DNA of 36,010 nt, taken from an uncultured bacterium. GTDB taxonomy: Bacteria > Bacillota_I > Bacilli_A > RFN20 > CAG-826. The stretch spans positions 1 to 36,010 of the forward strand of contig CASFRI010000021.1 of the NCBI GenBank assembly GCA_949297055.1. The letters run 5' to 3'. The stretch's first letter is position 1. Each line of letters opens with the position of its first letter. Position numbers and translations under genes: made by a program. Under the pieces are notes generated by a model. That model was not told where the DNA came from, did not search any database, and worked only from the letters and a program-made list of their open reading frames with translations. Positions 16,437 through 25,824 of this stretch are shown here, piece after piece.

Positions 16437-17674
16437 AAATTGACTTAAAATTACTCGATAGTTTAGATAAGAGCAAAACTTACCTTTTAGCGTGTTCATT
16501 TGGACCCGATTCTATGACTTTATTCGACGTTTTACTAAAAAATAAATTTAATTTTGTCGTTTGCCACGTCAATTATCATCATCGCGATGAAGCGGAAAGC
16601 GAAGAACTTAGGCTTCGTTCATATTGCGATCAAAAGAATATTAAATTTTATTTGTTCAATGCTTTTTATCAAAATGAAAAAGATGATAATTTTCAGGCTT
16701 GGGCAAGAAAAGAAAGATATGAATTTTTTGCAAGTGTCTACGAACAAGTTGGGGCGAATGGTTTATTCGTCGCTCATCAGCAAGATGATTGTATTGAAAC
16801 GTATTTAATGCAGAAATATAAACATAAAATGGTTGCCTTTTACGGCATTTCTCCATCCACTAGAATATTGGGAATGAATGTTTACCGTCCTTTATTAAAT
16901 GTTTCTAAGCAAGAAACTTACGATTATTGTGAAGTAAATGATATTCCTCATACAATCGATTCTTCTAACCTTTCTGATGAATACGAAAGAAATCGTATTA
17001 GACATCACCAAGTAGGACCGATGTCTAAAAAAGAAAGAGAAGAGGTTTTAAAAGAAGTTGAACTTTTAAATAAGAAGACGAATGAATTGAAAAAGAAATG
17101 CGACGATATATTTGGTGAATACGATGTATTGGAAGTCGCTAAATTAAAGGCCCTAACATTGGAAGAATTAAAATATGTCGTCTTTAGATTTTACGCTCGC
17201 AAATTAACACCTGCATTTTTTAAAGGCGAATACGTTAATGAAGTTTTAAAAATGATCAATTCTCCTAAGCCCAATATTCGCACGAAATTAGGTAATGAAA
17301 TTTATATTCAGAAAGAATATGATGAAGTGCGTATTTTCGAAGAAAAAGATATAATTTCTTATACTTATTTTGTTACTGAACCATGCATTCTTGATGTTTC
17401 TCAGTTCAAAGTAAATTTAAAGTGTCAAAAAGCTCAAGATCTTATTAAACTTAGCGATTATCCTTTAGAAATTAGAACTTCTAAAATGGGTGATAAATAT
17501 CAAATTAAAGATTATTTGGCTAAAGTGAGAAGATTATTCATCGATTGGAAGATGCCTTCATACCTTCGTAAAAGGTGGCCTTTAATTGTCGGAGCGAATG
17601 GCCGTATTTTATATATCCCGCGTTATAGAAAAGATTATAAAAAAGTAGATGAAGAGATTTTTAGTATCAAATAA
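16433..17674 (+). CDS. tilS: tRNA(Ile)-lysidine synthase
   Basis: TilS converts the wobble C34 of tRNA-Ile(CAU) to lysidine with ATP, so the tRNA reads AUA. The protein has 413 residues. The PP-loop is S22-F-G-P-D-S27 where SGGxDS is usual, so the first Gly is Phe. HVNYHHRDEAESEELRLRSYC and the C-terminal TilS_C region (about 335-410, with EIRTSKMGDKYQIKDYL and WPLIVGANGRILYIPRY) support the call. It overlaps the mfd stop by 4 nt. In Bacillus hprT follows tilS; here ftsH follows directly. Confidence 0.93.
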   Translation: MKIDLKLLDSLDKSKTYLLACSFGPDSMTLFDVLLKNKFNFVVCHVNYHHRDEAESEELRLRSYCDQKNIKFYLFNAFYQNEKDDNFQAWARKERYEFFASVYEQVGANGLFVAHQQDDCIETYLMQKYKHKMVAFYGISPSTRILGMNVYRPLLNVSKQETYDYCEVNDIPHTIDSSNLSDEYERNRIRHHQVGPMSKKEREEVLKEVELLNKKTNELKKKCDDIFGEYDVLEVAKLKALTLEELKYVVFRFYARKLTPAFFKGEYVNEVLKMINSPKPNIRTKLGNEIYIQKEYDEVRIFEEKDIISYTYFVTEPCILDVSQFKVNLKCQKAQDLIKLSDYPLEIRTSKMGDKYQIKDYLAKVRRLFIDWKMPSYLRKRWPLIVGANGRILYIPRYRKDYKKVDEEIFSIK

Positions 17675-17704
17675 GATGCAAAATTCTTTTAAAATGAAAT
17701 GGCT

Positions 17705-17771
17705 TATAATATCATATACGCATTACGCGAGCATATTATGTCCATGCATAAATTATCTTACGTTAAGGAGG
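17705..17771 (+). promoter_or_regulatory. Candidate ftsH promoter and RBS
   Basis: TATAAT at 17705-17710 has only a weak -35. A strong SD AAGGAGG (17765-17771) lies 7 nt before the ftsH ATG. The leader would be about 60 nt. Confidence 0.45.
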
Positions 17772-17778
17772 AAAGCTT

Positions 17779-19863
17779 ATGAATCCAACACCAAAACCTA
17801 GGAAAACAGCAAGTATCATTTCAGGAATTCTCATCGCTATTTTATTAGTGGTCTTAATTTACTTTATGGTAAATGGTTTAAATCAACCACTTAGAGTCGC
17901 CAAGTCGCAATTCAAGCGTTTTGTCGATGAATATAATATTACCGAAGTTTACGTCACGGATTATGAACAAACTGTTACTTATATATCTGGTTATTATGAT
18001 GATCCAAAGACTACTGATCCAGAAAGACGACCTTTTGAAATTACTTTACCATACCATGAATTTTATAATACATTCCCTTGGAAAAATGATGAAACTGGTG
18101 CGGTTGAAACAATTTCAATGAATGAATATCTTTATAACGAAGTTATCGCTAATAGAGATATCTATACTGGCGCAGGCATTTATAACAGCAACAATCCTTA
18201 CGTCACTAGTTGGTGGGATCAATGGGGGCCAACAATTCTTATGTTAGGCATTTCCATTCTCGTCGTCTTCTTCTTATTCTCAAGGTTATCTTCTTCTGTC
18301 AATAATTCTAATAAGACAGCATTAGATTTCAATCGCTCGAGAGCTAAAAGAGAAGATTCTTCTAAATATCGCTTTAGCGATGTGGCAGGGTGTGATGAAG
18401 AAAAAGCCGAAATGCAAGAAATTGTTCAATACTTAAAAGAACCGAAAAAATTCTCTAAATTTGGCGCAAAATTACCAAAAGGTATTTTGTTAGTAGGCCC
18501 TCCTGGAACAGGTAAAACTTTACTCGCTAAAGCTGTCGCTGGCGAAGCAGGTGTGCCATTTTATTCCATTTCTGGTTCCGACTTTGTCGAAATGTTTGTT
18601 GGTGTCGGTGCAGGACGTGTTAGAGATATGTTTAGAAAAGCTAAACAAACTGCACCTTGCTTAGTGTTTATCGATGAAATTGACGCGGTTGGAAGACAAA
18701 GAGGCGCTGGTCTTGGAGGCGGTAACGATGAAAGAGAACAAACGCTTAATCAACTCTTAGTTGAAATGGATGGCTTCTCCGATAATTCAGGTATTATTGT
18801 CATCGCTGCTACGAACCGTGAAGACGTTTTAGATCCAGCCTTATTACGCGCTGGTCGTTTCGATCGACAAATTACTGTTAACCTTCCCGATAGACAGGGT
18901 AGAGCTGATATCTTTAGAGTTCACTCTAGAAATAAAAAACTCGCTAGCGATGTCGATTTCGACGCTATCGCAAAAAGAACCGTTGGTTTCTCTGGTGCTG
19001 ATATTGAAAATATCATGAATGAAGCCGCTATTCTTGCCGTGCGTAATAACGAAGATGAAATTACGGTCGCCGATATCGACGAAGCTATCGACCGTCGTAT
19101 TGCTGGTCCAGCTAAAACTTCACGTTCATTAAATGAACATGAAAGAAAGACGATTGCGTTCCATGAAGCCGGTCACGCTATTATTGGTATCAATTTACCG
19201 TATAGTGATAAAGTGCAAAAGATTACCATCATTCCGCGTGGTCGTACAGGCGGGCACGTCTTAATGACGCCGGAAGAAGATCGTTTCCTCATGACGAAAA
19301 ACGAACTTCTCGCTCGTATTGTTGGCTATTTAGGTGGACGTACTTCTGAAGAAATATTCTTCAAAGATGTTTCTACTGGCGCTCAAAACGATATTGAAGT
19401 TGCAACGCGCATTGCTCGTATGATGGTGACTGAGTTTGGTATGTCTTCTTTAGGTCCTATTCAATACGAAAAAGATACTTCAAGTGTTTTCTTAGGTAGA
19501 GATTATAATTCTTCGCAAAAGAATTTCTCCACTCAAATCGCTTTTGAAATCGATAAAGAAGTAAGAAAAATTATTGATGAATCGCATGAAAAAGCACGTG
19601 AAATTATTACGAAATATAAAGATGATGTCATCTTACTTGCTGAGACTTTATTAGAGCGTGAAACTATCACTGCGGAAGAAATTAATATTTTACTCCGCGA
19701 TCGTAAGCTTCCGCCTAAAGTAGTCGTCACGCACGAAGTCAATCAAACTACATCAATTTCTGAAGGAACCAAGTTAAATGATGTTAAAGTTGAAGATGAT
19801 ACATCTAATCCTACTAGTGTCACTAAGGAAGTTAGTCCAGAAGACGAAAATAAGAAAAACTAA
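17779..19863 (+). CDS. ftsH: ATP-dependent zinc metalloprotease FtsH
   Basis: FtsH is the membrane-anchored AAA+ hexameric protease that degrades misassembled membrane and regulatory proteins. The 694 residues carry a transmembrane helix at about 11-31, an extracellular domain, a second helix at about 150-169, the AAA module with Walker A GPPGTGKT at 240-247, the FIDEIDA Walker B, the second region of homology [17 protein letters not shown], and the zinc motif HEAGH at 462-466. The C-terminal 40 residues are charged and of low complexity. The start follows a strong SD. A G5/C5 hairpin terminator comes directly after the stop. Confidence 0.98.
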   Translation: MNPTPKPRKTASIISGILIAILLVVLIYFMVNGLNQPLRVAKSQFKRFVDEYNITEVYVTDYEQTVTYISGYYDDPKTTDPERRPFEITLPYHEFYNTFPWKNDETGAVETISMNEYLYNEVIANRDIYTGAGIYNSNNPYVTSWWDQWGPTILMLGISILVVFFLFSRLSSSVNNSNKTALDFNRSRAKREDSSKYRFSDVAGCDEEKAEMQEIVQYLKEPKKFSKFGAKLPKGILLVGPPGTGKTLLAKAVAGEAGVPFYSISGSDFVEMFVGVGAGRVRDMFRKAKQTAPCLVFIDEIDAVGRQRGAGLGGGNDEREQTLNQLLVEMDGFSDNSGIIVIAATNREDVLDPALLRAGRFDRQITVNLPDRQGRADIFRVHSRNKKLASDVDFDAIAKRTVGFSGADIENIMNEAAILAVRNNEDEITVADIDEAIDRRIAGPAKTSRSLNEHERKTIAFHEAGHAIIGINLPYSDKVQKITIIPRGRTGGHVLMTPEEDRFLMTKNELLARIVGYLGGRTSEEIFFKDVSTGAQNDIEVATRIARMMVTEFGMSSLGPIQYEKDTSSVFLGRDYNSSQKNFSTQIAFEIDKEVRKIIDESHEKAREIITKYKDDVILLAETLLERETITAEEINILLRDRKLPPKVVVTHEVNQTTSISEGTKLNDVKVEDDTSNPTSVTKEVSPEDENKKN

Positions 19864-19873
19864 TTGGTGAGTA

Positions 19874-19906
19874 AGAGGGGGGATAAATTTCCCCCTTTCT
19901 TTTTAG
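19874..19906 (+). terminator. Intrinsic terminator between ftsH and dusB
   Basis: GGGGGA (19878-19883) pairs with TCCCCC (19890-19895) around a 6-nt loop, extended by weaker outer pairs, followed by TTTCTTTTT. It starts about 10 nt after the ftsH stop and ends 3 nt before the dusB ATG. Confidence 0.75.
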
Positions 19907-19908
19907 TT

Positions 19909-20886
19909 ATGTGGAAGATTAAAGATTTAGAAATTAATTCATATGTAGTCCTAGCCCCGATGGCAGGCATTACTTCAAGTGCATATCGAAAATTTATGCG
20001 CCGCTTTGGCGTTGGCTTAGTTTACACAGAAATGATATCTGATCATGGTATCGTTTATAAAAACGAAGAAACTTTATCGTATTTAGATATTGAAGAAAGT
20101 GAAAGACCTATTGCTATCCAAATCTTTGGTGGCGATAAGGAATATTTGTTGAAAGCAATTAAATACATTGATGAACACCATATTTCTCACGATTTAATCG
20201 ATATTAATTTAGCTTGTCCTGTTCCTAAAGTAACAAAGTCTGGTGCCGGTTCAAAGATGCTTTTAAACCTAACTTATCTAGAAGAATGCATGCGTGAAAT
20301 TGTTGCTACTTCTAAAAGCCCTGTTTCAGCAAAAATTAGGTTAGGTTACGATAACGAACACATAAATGTGTTAGAAGTATGCCATATCTTAGAAAAAGTA
20401 GGGGTAAGTCTCATAGCAATACACGCTAGAACAGCGAAAGAATTATATAGTGGTGAACCTCACTTTGATTTAATAAAAGATTTAGGTAAACACTTAAAAG
20501 TTCCACTTGTTATAAGCGGTAATATTTTTAGTGTAGAAGATGCAATAAAAGCACTTAATATAACAGCAGCAAAAGCGGTGATGGTGGCAAGAGGTGGAGT
20601 GGGTAATCCCGAACTTGTTTCTTCTTTGAATGATTATTTTGAAACTGGTGAAATAAAATATCACCCTAATATTGTTAGACAAAAGAAATATTGTTTAGAA
20701 TTTGCAAAATTATTAATCGAAGAAAAAGGTGAAAAGAAAGCTATGTCAATTTTAAGAGGTATCGCTCCTAAATTTTTCTTTAAAATGCCTAATATAAAAT
20801 TACTGAGAAATGCTTTAACTGAACATCTTTCTACATACGATGATTTAAAAGAAATTCTCGACAAATTTATTCCTGACGAAGAGTGA
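19909..20886 (+). CDS. dusB: tRNA-dihydrouridine synthase (DusB type)
   Basis: An FMN-dependent enzyme that reduces uridine to dihydrouridine in the tRNA D-loop. The N-terminus VVLAPMAGITSSAYRKF is the family FMN-binding start. INLACPVPKVTKSGAGSKML carries the catalytic Cys, and later IHARTAKELYSG, LVISGN and MVARGGVGNP follow the TIM-barrel order. The frame is open back to a TTG at 19864, but that stretch is the terminator hairpin. The ATG at 19909 (MWKIKDLEIN) matches the family N-terminus, giving 325 residues. No SD precedes it. dusB-lysS adjacency is as in Bacillus. Confidence 0.94.
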   Translation: MWKIKDLEINSYVVLAPMAGITSSAYRKFMRRFGVGLVYTEMISDHGIVYKNEETLSYLDIEESERPIAIQIFGGDKEYLLKAIKYIDEHHISHDLIDINLACPVPKVTKSGAGSKMLLNLTYLEECMREIVATSKSPVSAKIRLGYDNEHINVLEVCHILEKVGVSLIAIHARTAKELYSGEPHFDLIKDLGKHLKVPLVISGNIFSVEDAIKALNITAAKAVMVARGGVGNPELVSSLNDYFETGEIKYHPNIVRQKKYCLEFAKLLIEEKGEKKAMSILRGIAPKFFFKMPNIKLLRNALTEHLSTYDDLKEILDKFIPDEE

Positions 20887-20941
20887 TTATTCTTTATAAA
20901 AGAAACAAATTAACGTAAAATACTTGCACGAGGTAAAAAAT

Positions 20942-22423
20942 ATGGAAGAAAAACGTAATGATCAAGAACTAGCCCGTATTGAAAAAGTACAAAAATTAAT
21001 CGATTTAGGAGTGGATCCATTCGGTTCTAAATACGAAAGAGATGCTTCAAGCGCGGAAATTAGAGAAAAAGTTGGAGATAAGACTAACGAAGAATTAGAT
21101 GCTTTAAATTACCGCGTCAAAGTAGCGGGACGTATTATGGCCATTCGTAGAATGGGTAAAGCCTCTTTTATCAATATTCAAGATAAGACTGGCCGCATGC
21201 AAGGTTACATCGGTCTAGATGTCGTAGGCGAAAAATCTTACGAAATTTTTAAACTTGCTGATATTGGTGATATCGTCGGTTTAGAGGGTAGAGTAATGAA
21301 AACAAGAACCTGCGAATTAACAATTAGAGTTGATCATTATACGCACCTTTCTAAAGCCTTAAAACCTTTCCCTGAAAAATTTCATGGTCTTACTGACGTC
21401 GAAGAAAGATATCGCAGACGTTATTTAGATTTAATTATGAATGAAGATGCAAAAAGTGTTGCTATTTTAAGGCCTCGTATCATTCGTTCCATTCAAAAGT
21501 ATTTAGATGAAAGAGGGTTTATGGAAGTTGAAACTTCCATTCTTACTCCTTCTGCTTCAGGTGCATCTGCAAGACCTTTCATAACGCATCATAATTCATT
21601 AGATAAAGATTTTTATCTTCGTATCGCTCTTGAACTACCTCTTAAAAAACTTATCATTGGTGGTCTAGAAAAAGTTTATGAAATTGGTCGTAATTTTAGA
21701 AATGAAGGAATGGATACGAAACATAATCCTGAATTTACAATGATGGAAATTTATGAAGCTTATGGTGATTTATATTCGATGAGAGAATTGATTGAAAATA
21801 TGATTCGCACCGTTAATAAAGAAGTCACCGGCTCTTACATCATGCATTGTGATGAGAATGAAATCGATTTATCTAAGCCATTTAGATTCGTCTCCATGGC
21901 TGAATTAGTGAAAGAAAAAACAGGTGTTGATTTCAGTTCAAATTTAACTTTTGAAGAAGCTCAAAAAGTAGCAAAACAATGGAATATTACCTTAGAAAAA
22001 CATGAAAATAGTGTTGGTCATGTCCTTTCTAAACTCTTTGAGGAACTATGCGAAAAGGAATTAATTAATCCAACTTTTGTTTATTCTTATCCAATCGAAA
22101 TTTCACCTCTCACAAAGAAAGGCAAAGACCCTCGCTTCACAGAAAGATTTGAACTTTTTATCAATGGAAGTGAACTCGCAAACGCTTATAGTGAATTAAA
22201 TGATCCATTCGATCAAAAAGAGCGTTTCATCGCTCAAATGGAAGCTAAGAAACTTGGCGATGAAGAAGCTGAAAATATTGATGATTCATTTATCGAAGCT
22301 ATGGAATATGGGATGCCGCCATCAGGTGGTATCGGTATAGGTATTGATAGACTTGTCATGCTCATTTTAAATAAAGCGTCAATTAGAGAAGTTATCTTAT
22401 TCCCAACGATGCGTGATCGTTAA
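20942..22423 (+). CDS. lysS: Lysine--tRNA ligase (class II)
   Basis: Charges tRNA-Lys. The N-terminal OB-fold anticodon-binding domain covers about residues 45-140 (VKVAGRIMAIRRMGKASFI, LEGRVMKT). The class II core has motif 2 in FRNEGMDTKHNPEFTMMEIY and motif 3 in GGIGIGIDRLVML near the C-terminus. The 493-residue length is standard. I chose ATG 20942 because GAGGT lies 7 nt upstream. A TTG at 20924 in frame would overlap that SD. A weak promoter (TTTATA-17-TAAAAT, -10 ending near 20922) may lie in the 55-bp gap after dusB. Confidence 0.98.
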   Translation: MEEKRNDQELARIEKVQKLIDLGVDPFGSKYERDASSAEIREKVGDKTNEELDALNYRVKVAGRIMAIRRMGKASFINIQDKTGRMQGYIGLDVVGEKSYEIFKLADIGDIVGLEGRVMKTRTCELTIRVDHYTHLSKALKPFPEKFHGLTDVEERYRRRYLDLIMNEDAKSVAILRPRIIRSIQKYLDERGFMEVETSILTPSASGASARPFITHHNSLDKDFYLRIALELPLKKLIIGGLEKVYEIGRNFRNEGMDTKHNPEFTMMEIYEAYGDLYSMRELIENMIRTVNKEVTGSYIMHCDENEIDLSKPFRFVSMAELVKEKTGVDFSSNLTFEEAQKVAKQWNITLEKHENSVGHVLSKLFEELCEKELINPTFVYSYPIEISPLTKKGKDPRFTERFELFINGSELANAYSELNDPFDQKERFIAQMEAKKLGDEEAENIDDSFIEAMEYGMPPSGGIGIGIDRLVMLILNKASIREVILFPTMRDR

Positions 22424-22522
22424 TTTAAAAAAATAGCCATTCTCATATAAAAAATTGCGTATTAATATAGTGTGAACAATGCTGTTTTAAAGTTGATTTT
22501 GAAGTCAACATGCAAGCGCGTG

Positions 22523-22551
22523 TTTACATAAGTATTTATATTTGCTAATAT
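22523..22551 (+). promoter_or_regulatory. Promoter of the rpsF-ssb-rpsR operon
   Basis: -35 TTTACA (22523-22528), a 17-bp spacer and -10 TAATAT (22546-22551). The transcript would begin near 22558, leaving a leader of about 75 nt before rpsF. Confidence 0.65.
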
Positions 22552-22559
22552 ATTTAATG

Positions 22560-22609
22560 TTAGGCAAAACTTTTTGTCTCTCTATCGCTTAGAGTATAAA
22601 GCGATCTAA
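22560..22609 (+). promoter_or_regulatory. Structured leader of rpsF, possible S6:S18 autoregulatory RNA
   Basis: Two hairpins lie side by side: GGCAAA/TTTGTC (22563-22568/22573-22578) and ATCGCTT/AAGCGAT (22584-22590/22599-22605). They can be closed by TTA/TAA (22560-22562/22607-22609), giving a junction-like fold. rpsF-rpsR operons of many bacteria are feedback-controlled by S6:S18 on a leader RNA with a CCG element. I do not see that CCG clearly here, so the class is uncertain. Confidence 0.35.
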
Positions 22610-22631
22610 TTGACCAAAGGGAGGTGTACAG

Positions 22632-22919
22632 ATGAAAAAATATGAGATTATGTACATTCTAAAGGCAAGCTTAAATGAAGAAGACCGTGCCGCCCAAATT
22701 AAACGTCTCGAACAACGTTTAACTGATAATGGTGCACAAGTAGTCAAGACGAATGAGCGGGGTTTAAGAACTCTCGCTTATGAAATCAATCATGAAACGA
22801 AAGGCTACTATGTCGTCCTCAAAATTAACGCTCCTAAAGAAGCACTCGACGAATTCTCTCGTCTTACTCGTATCGATCCAAACGTCATACGTTATCTCAT
22901 CACTGTCGATCAAGACTAA
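22632..22919 (+). CDS. rpsF: 30S ribosomal protein bS6
   Basis: A 95-residue ribosomal protein that binds 16S rRNA with S18 on the platform of the 30S subunit. The start MKKYEIMYILKASLNEEDR and the strands LAYEINHETKGYYVVLKI and DPNVIRYLITVDQD are typical. AAAGGGAGGTG lies 6 nt before the ATG. First gene of rpsF-ssb-rpsR. Confidence 0.98.
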   Translation: MKKYEIMYILKASLNEEDRAAQIKRLEQRLTDNGAQVVKTNERGLRTLAYEINHETKGYYVVLKINAPKEALDEFSRLTRIDPNVIRYLITVDQD

Positions 22920-22937
22920 TATAGGAGGTATTAATCT

Positions 22938-23366
22938 ATGATTAATCGAATCATTCTCGTCGGGAGATTAACCCGCGACCCAGAACTTCGCCGCACGAAC
23001 AGTGGCTTATCAGTTGCAACATTCACGATCGCTAGTGATATGAGAGGTAGACAAGCAGATGGTCAAAAGACTACTTTATTTATCACTTGTACTTGTTGGA
23101 ACACAACTGCCGATAACGTTGCTAAATTTACCCATAAGGGTTCTTTAGTAGCGGTAGATGGACGTCTTACTCAAAGAACGTTTGAACGTCGCGATGGTGG
23201 AAAGCAAACTGTGAATGAAATTATCTGCGATTCCGTGCAATTCTTAGAACCTCGTTCCCAAGAAGAAGCTAATGCTGCTGGAATCGATGATGTAGCAGGT
23301 TATGCCCCAGATCCAGAAACGAACGATGATCCTATTGATGTTACGAACGACGACTTACCATTTTAA
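22938..23366 (+). CDS. ssb: Single-stranded DNA-binding protein
   Basis: A 142-residue SSB with an N-terminal OB fold (MINRIILVGRLTRDPELR to about residue 105), a short acidic linker, and the C-terminal tip DDLPF that recruits replication and repair proteins. The linker is short for the family. AGGAGGT lies 9 nt before the ATG. The position between rpsF and rpsR is the classic Bacilli arrangement, which co-produces SSB with two ribosomal proteins. Confidence 0.98.
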   Translation: MINRIILVGRLTRDPELRRTNSGLSVATFTIASDMRGRQADGQKTTLFITCTCWNTTADNVAKFTHKGSLVAVDGRLTQRTFERRDGGKQTVNEIICDSVQFLEPRSQEEANAAGIDDVAGYAPDPETNDDPIDVTNDDLPF

Positions 23367-23397
23367 AAATGATTAATTGATTAGAAAGGTAAAAATT

Positions 23398-23628
23398 ATG
23401 GCTTTTAAGAAAATTAGACCACGTCGTAAAGTTTGTCATCTTGACAAAAATAGAAAAGCACCAATCGATTATAAAGATGTTGAATTGCTTTCTAAATTTA
23501 TTACTCCAAGCGGAAAGATTGCTTCTCGTCGTAGTACGGGCACTTGTGCTCTTCACCAACGTGAACTCGCAAGAGCAATTAAAAACGCTCGTTATATGGC
23601 CTTATTACCATACGTTAGCAACGACTAA
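23398..23628 (+). CDS. rpsR: 30S ribosomal protein bS18
   Basis: A 76-residue basic protein; [17 protein letters not shown] and [27 protein letters not shown] are diagnostic. The start is ATG 23398 with AAAGG 8 nt upstream; an in-frame TTG at 23377 lies before that SD and is rejected. A strong terminator follows 28 nt after the stop. Confidence 0.97.
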   Translation: MAFKKIRPRRKVCHLDKNRKAPIDYKDVELLSKFITPSGKIASRRSTGTCALHQRELARAIKNARYMALLPYVSND

Positions 23629-23656
23629 TTTAGGCTTTTAACTAATAACGAATAAC

Positions 23657-23692
23657 AAGTGGCTCCGCGTGAGTCACTTTTTATTATTTTTT
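23657..23692 (+). terminator. Terminator of the rpsF-ssb-rpsR operon
   Basis: AAGTGGCTC (23657-23665) and GAGTCACTT (23671-23679) form a 9-bp stem with one G-U pair and the loop CGCGT, followed by TTTATTATTTTTT. Confidence 0.85.
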
Positions 23693-23716
23693 AAGCCTTA
23701 AATATAATGCCTCATT

Positions 23717-23732
23717 CATTTTTATAAAAATG
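23717..23732. repeat. 16-bp perfect AT-rich palindrome upstream of gdpP
   Basis: CATTTTTATAAAAATG is a perfect palindrome 52 bp before the gdpP start. It could be an operator upstream of the -10 box, or chance in AT-rich DNA. Confidence 0.35.
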
Positions 23733-23768
23733 TGATGGCATATTATACCAATTGCTTCTTGTTTAATA

Positions 23769-23783
23769 TATAATATAAACACT
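23769..23783 (+). promoter_or_regulatory. -10 box directly before gdpP (near-leaderless promoter candidate)
   Basis: TATAAT (23769-23774) ends 9 nt before the gdpP ATG. A start about 7 nt downstream leaves a leader of 0-3 nt. No SD is present between the box and the ATG. Confidence 0.5.
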
Positions 23784-25820
23784 ATGTCAAAGAAATTACG
23801 TGAATTTAAATTATTTGCTTTCATCCTTAACGCATTAGAAATTGCTTTCTATATCCTTTTCATCATCTTTTATCATTTCGATATCTTAAACACTCAAACC
23901 GTCATTCAATCCCCAATTTATATAGCAATCATTGGAGCGGGACTTGTTATCATCGATTTAATTTTCCTTTGGTTCTGCCTAGTGTCTCTTACTAGATCGA
24001 AACAAAAATCAAATTTAAAAGCGGCTGAAATTATTGGTTCAGACGTTCAAGAAGCTTATAACTTTGGTATGATTGGCCTAGTGGTTGTAGACGATAATGA
24101 TAGAGTTCTTTGGTCGAATGAATTATTTAGGCAAAGACAAATTAACATCATCGATTTTAATATTTTTGAATGGCAACCAGAACTTCGTAAACTGATTGAC
24201 TCGAATGAAAACGAAACAGTGAAAATTGATATTAATGAACGTAATTATGAAGTGAAATATCTTTATAATGCCGGGCTTTTCATCTTTAAAGATGTGACAG
24301 AATACGAAGAAGTATTTAAATATTCGAAAGAACAAGCTCCTGTCATCGGTATTATTATGATTGATAACTATAGCGAGACAAGTGACAACCAAGAAGATAC
24401 GAACGATATTGTTTCTAAAGTTAAAAACGCTATTTTTGAATATGCAAAAGAATATAATGTTTTGCTTAGAAGATATCGTAGCGATGCCTATTTGATTTTA
24501 TGCAATTTTAAATCATTAGAAAAAATGCAAAATGATTCGTTCTCACTTCTTGATAAAGTGCATGAATTATGTGCGAAAGAAGACACTCCTTTAACATTAT
24601 CAATTGGTATCGCTCACGACTTCCCTGACGTCAATAAACTTTACGATATGGCTACTTCAGCCTTAGATATTGCTATGTCGCGTGGCGGCGACCAAGTCGT
24701 CGTTTCAAAATATGGTAGTGATCTTGAATTCTATGGCGGAAAAACTGCCGCACAAGAACAACGCAATAAAGTTAAGGTGCGTGTTATGGCCGACTCTTTA
24801 TTAAGTTTAATAAAGGCTAGTTCTAATGTCGTCATCATGGGCCATACGATGATGGACATGGATGCTTTAGGATCTTGCTTTGGCATTAAAGCTATCGCTG
24901 ATTATTGTCATAAACCATCCATCATTGTTTATGATCCCAAACTAACTGAAAAAAAGACGCGTAATGCTCTTATTGCTTCATTTACTCGTGAAGAAGTTCA
25001 ACGTTTAACTATTTCTCCACATGATGCCTTATCTCGAATCAAGTCCAATACGTTGCTTGTCGTTTGTGACGTTCATAGACCCAATATGACGATGGCTCCT
25101 AAATTATTAGAAAAAGCAACGAAAATTGTCGTTATCGACCATCATAGAAGAGCGGAAGATTTTATCGAATCACCTGTCTTTAGTTACATCGAGCCTAGTG
25201 CTTCTAGCGCTTCTGAGTTGGTCGCTGATTTAATTTATTATTCTTCGACGAACCCACGTATCGAATTGCCTAGTGCTTATGCGACTTTAATGCTATCAGG
25301 TATTTTCTTAGATACGAATTATTACAAATCTAAATCGAGTGGTATTCGTACTTTTGAAGCCTCGATGATTTTAAAAGAATATGGAGCAGATAACTCTTTA
25401 GCGGATGATTTCTTAAAAGATGAATTCGAAGAATATTCTTTAATTACTCGTATTATTTCAACGATGAAAACGCCATATTATGGTATTGTTTATTGCGTTA
25501 GTGATCCAAAAGATATTATTGAAATTGCTACATTAGCAAAAGTCGCTAATAGATGTATGGCTTTAAAAGGTGTAAATGCGTGTTTTGTCATCGGTAATAC
25601 TGGTGAAAAAGAGACTAGAATTTCAGCGAGAAGCGATGGAACAATTAACGTGCAATTGCTCATGGAAAAGATGGGTGGTGGCGGTCACTTCACAGGCGCA
25701 GCAGCAGCGTTTAGAAGTTCTTCACCTTCTAAAGTTGAAGATATGTTGTTGAATGTTTTAAGTGGATACTTAAACGATGCACGTTTAGCTGAACAACCAA
25801 AAAGTGGTAGAAAGGATTGA
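23784..25820 (+). CDS. gdpP: Cyclic-di-AMP phosphodiesterase GdpP (DHH/DHHA1)
   Basis: GdpP hydrolyses c-di-AMP to pApA, tuning potassium, osmotic and cell-envelope homeostasis. The 678 residues contain two transmembrane helices (about 9-32 and 45-70), a PAS-like domain (about 85-150), a degenerate GGDEF domain ending RGGDQVVVSKYG (about 160-315), a DHH domain with GHTMMDMDALGS (about 355) and VVIDHHRRAED (about 450), and DHHA1 with MGGGGHFTGAAAAF near the C-terminus. All DHH metal ligands look present. It heads the gdpP-rplI-dnaB run. No SD precedes the ATG. Confidence 0.95.
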   Translation: MSKKLREFKLFAFILNALEIAFYILFIIFYHFDILNTQTVIQSPIYIAIIGAGLVIIDLIFLWFCLVSLTRSKQKSNLKAAEIIGSDVQEAYNFGMIGLVVVDDNDRVLWSNELFRQRQINIIDFNIFEWQPELRKLIDSNENETVKIDINERNYEVKYLYNAGLFIFKDVTEYEEVFKYSKEQAPVIGIIMIDNYSETSDNQEDTNDIVSKVKNAIFEYAKEYNVLLRRYRSDAYLILCNFKSLEKMQNDSFSLLDKVHELCAKEDTPLTLSIGIAHDFPDVNKLYDMATSALDIAMSRGGDQVVVSKYGSDLEFYGGKTAAQEQRNKVKVRVMADSLLSLIKASSNVVIMGHTMMDMDALGSCFGIKAIADYCHKPSIIVYDPKLTEKKTRNALIASFTREEVQRLTISPHDALSRIKSNTLLVVCDVHRPNMTMAPKLLEKATKIVVIDHHRRAEDFIESPVFSYIEPSASSASELVADLIYYSSTNPRIELPSAYATLMLSGIFLDTNYYKSKSSGIRTFEASMILKEYGADNSLADDFLKDEFEEYSLITRIISTMKTPYYGIVYCVSDPKDIIEIATLAKVANRCMALKGVNACFVIGNTGEKETRISARSDGTINVQLLMEKMGGGGHFTGAAAAFRSSSPSKVEDMLLNVLSGYLNDARLAEQPKSGRKD

Positions 25821-25824
25821 GCAG

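Noticed and set aside
24123-24392. 89-codon minus-strand ORF within gdpP
   Set aside because: Antisense shadow of the PAS/GGDEF coding region.
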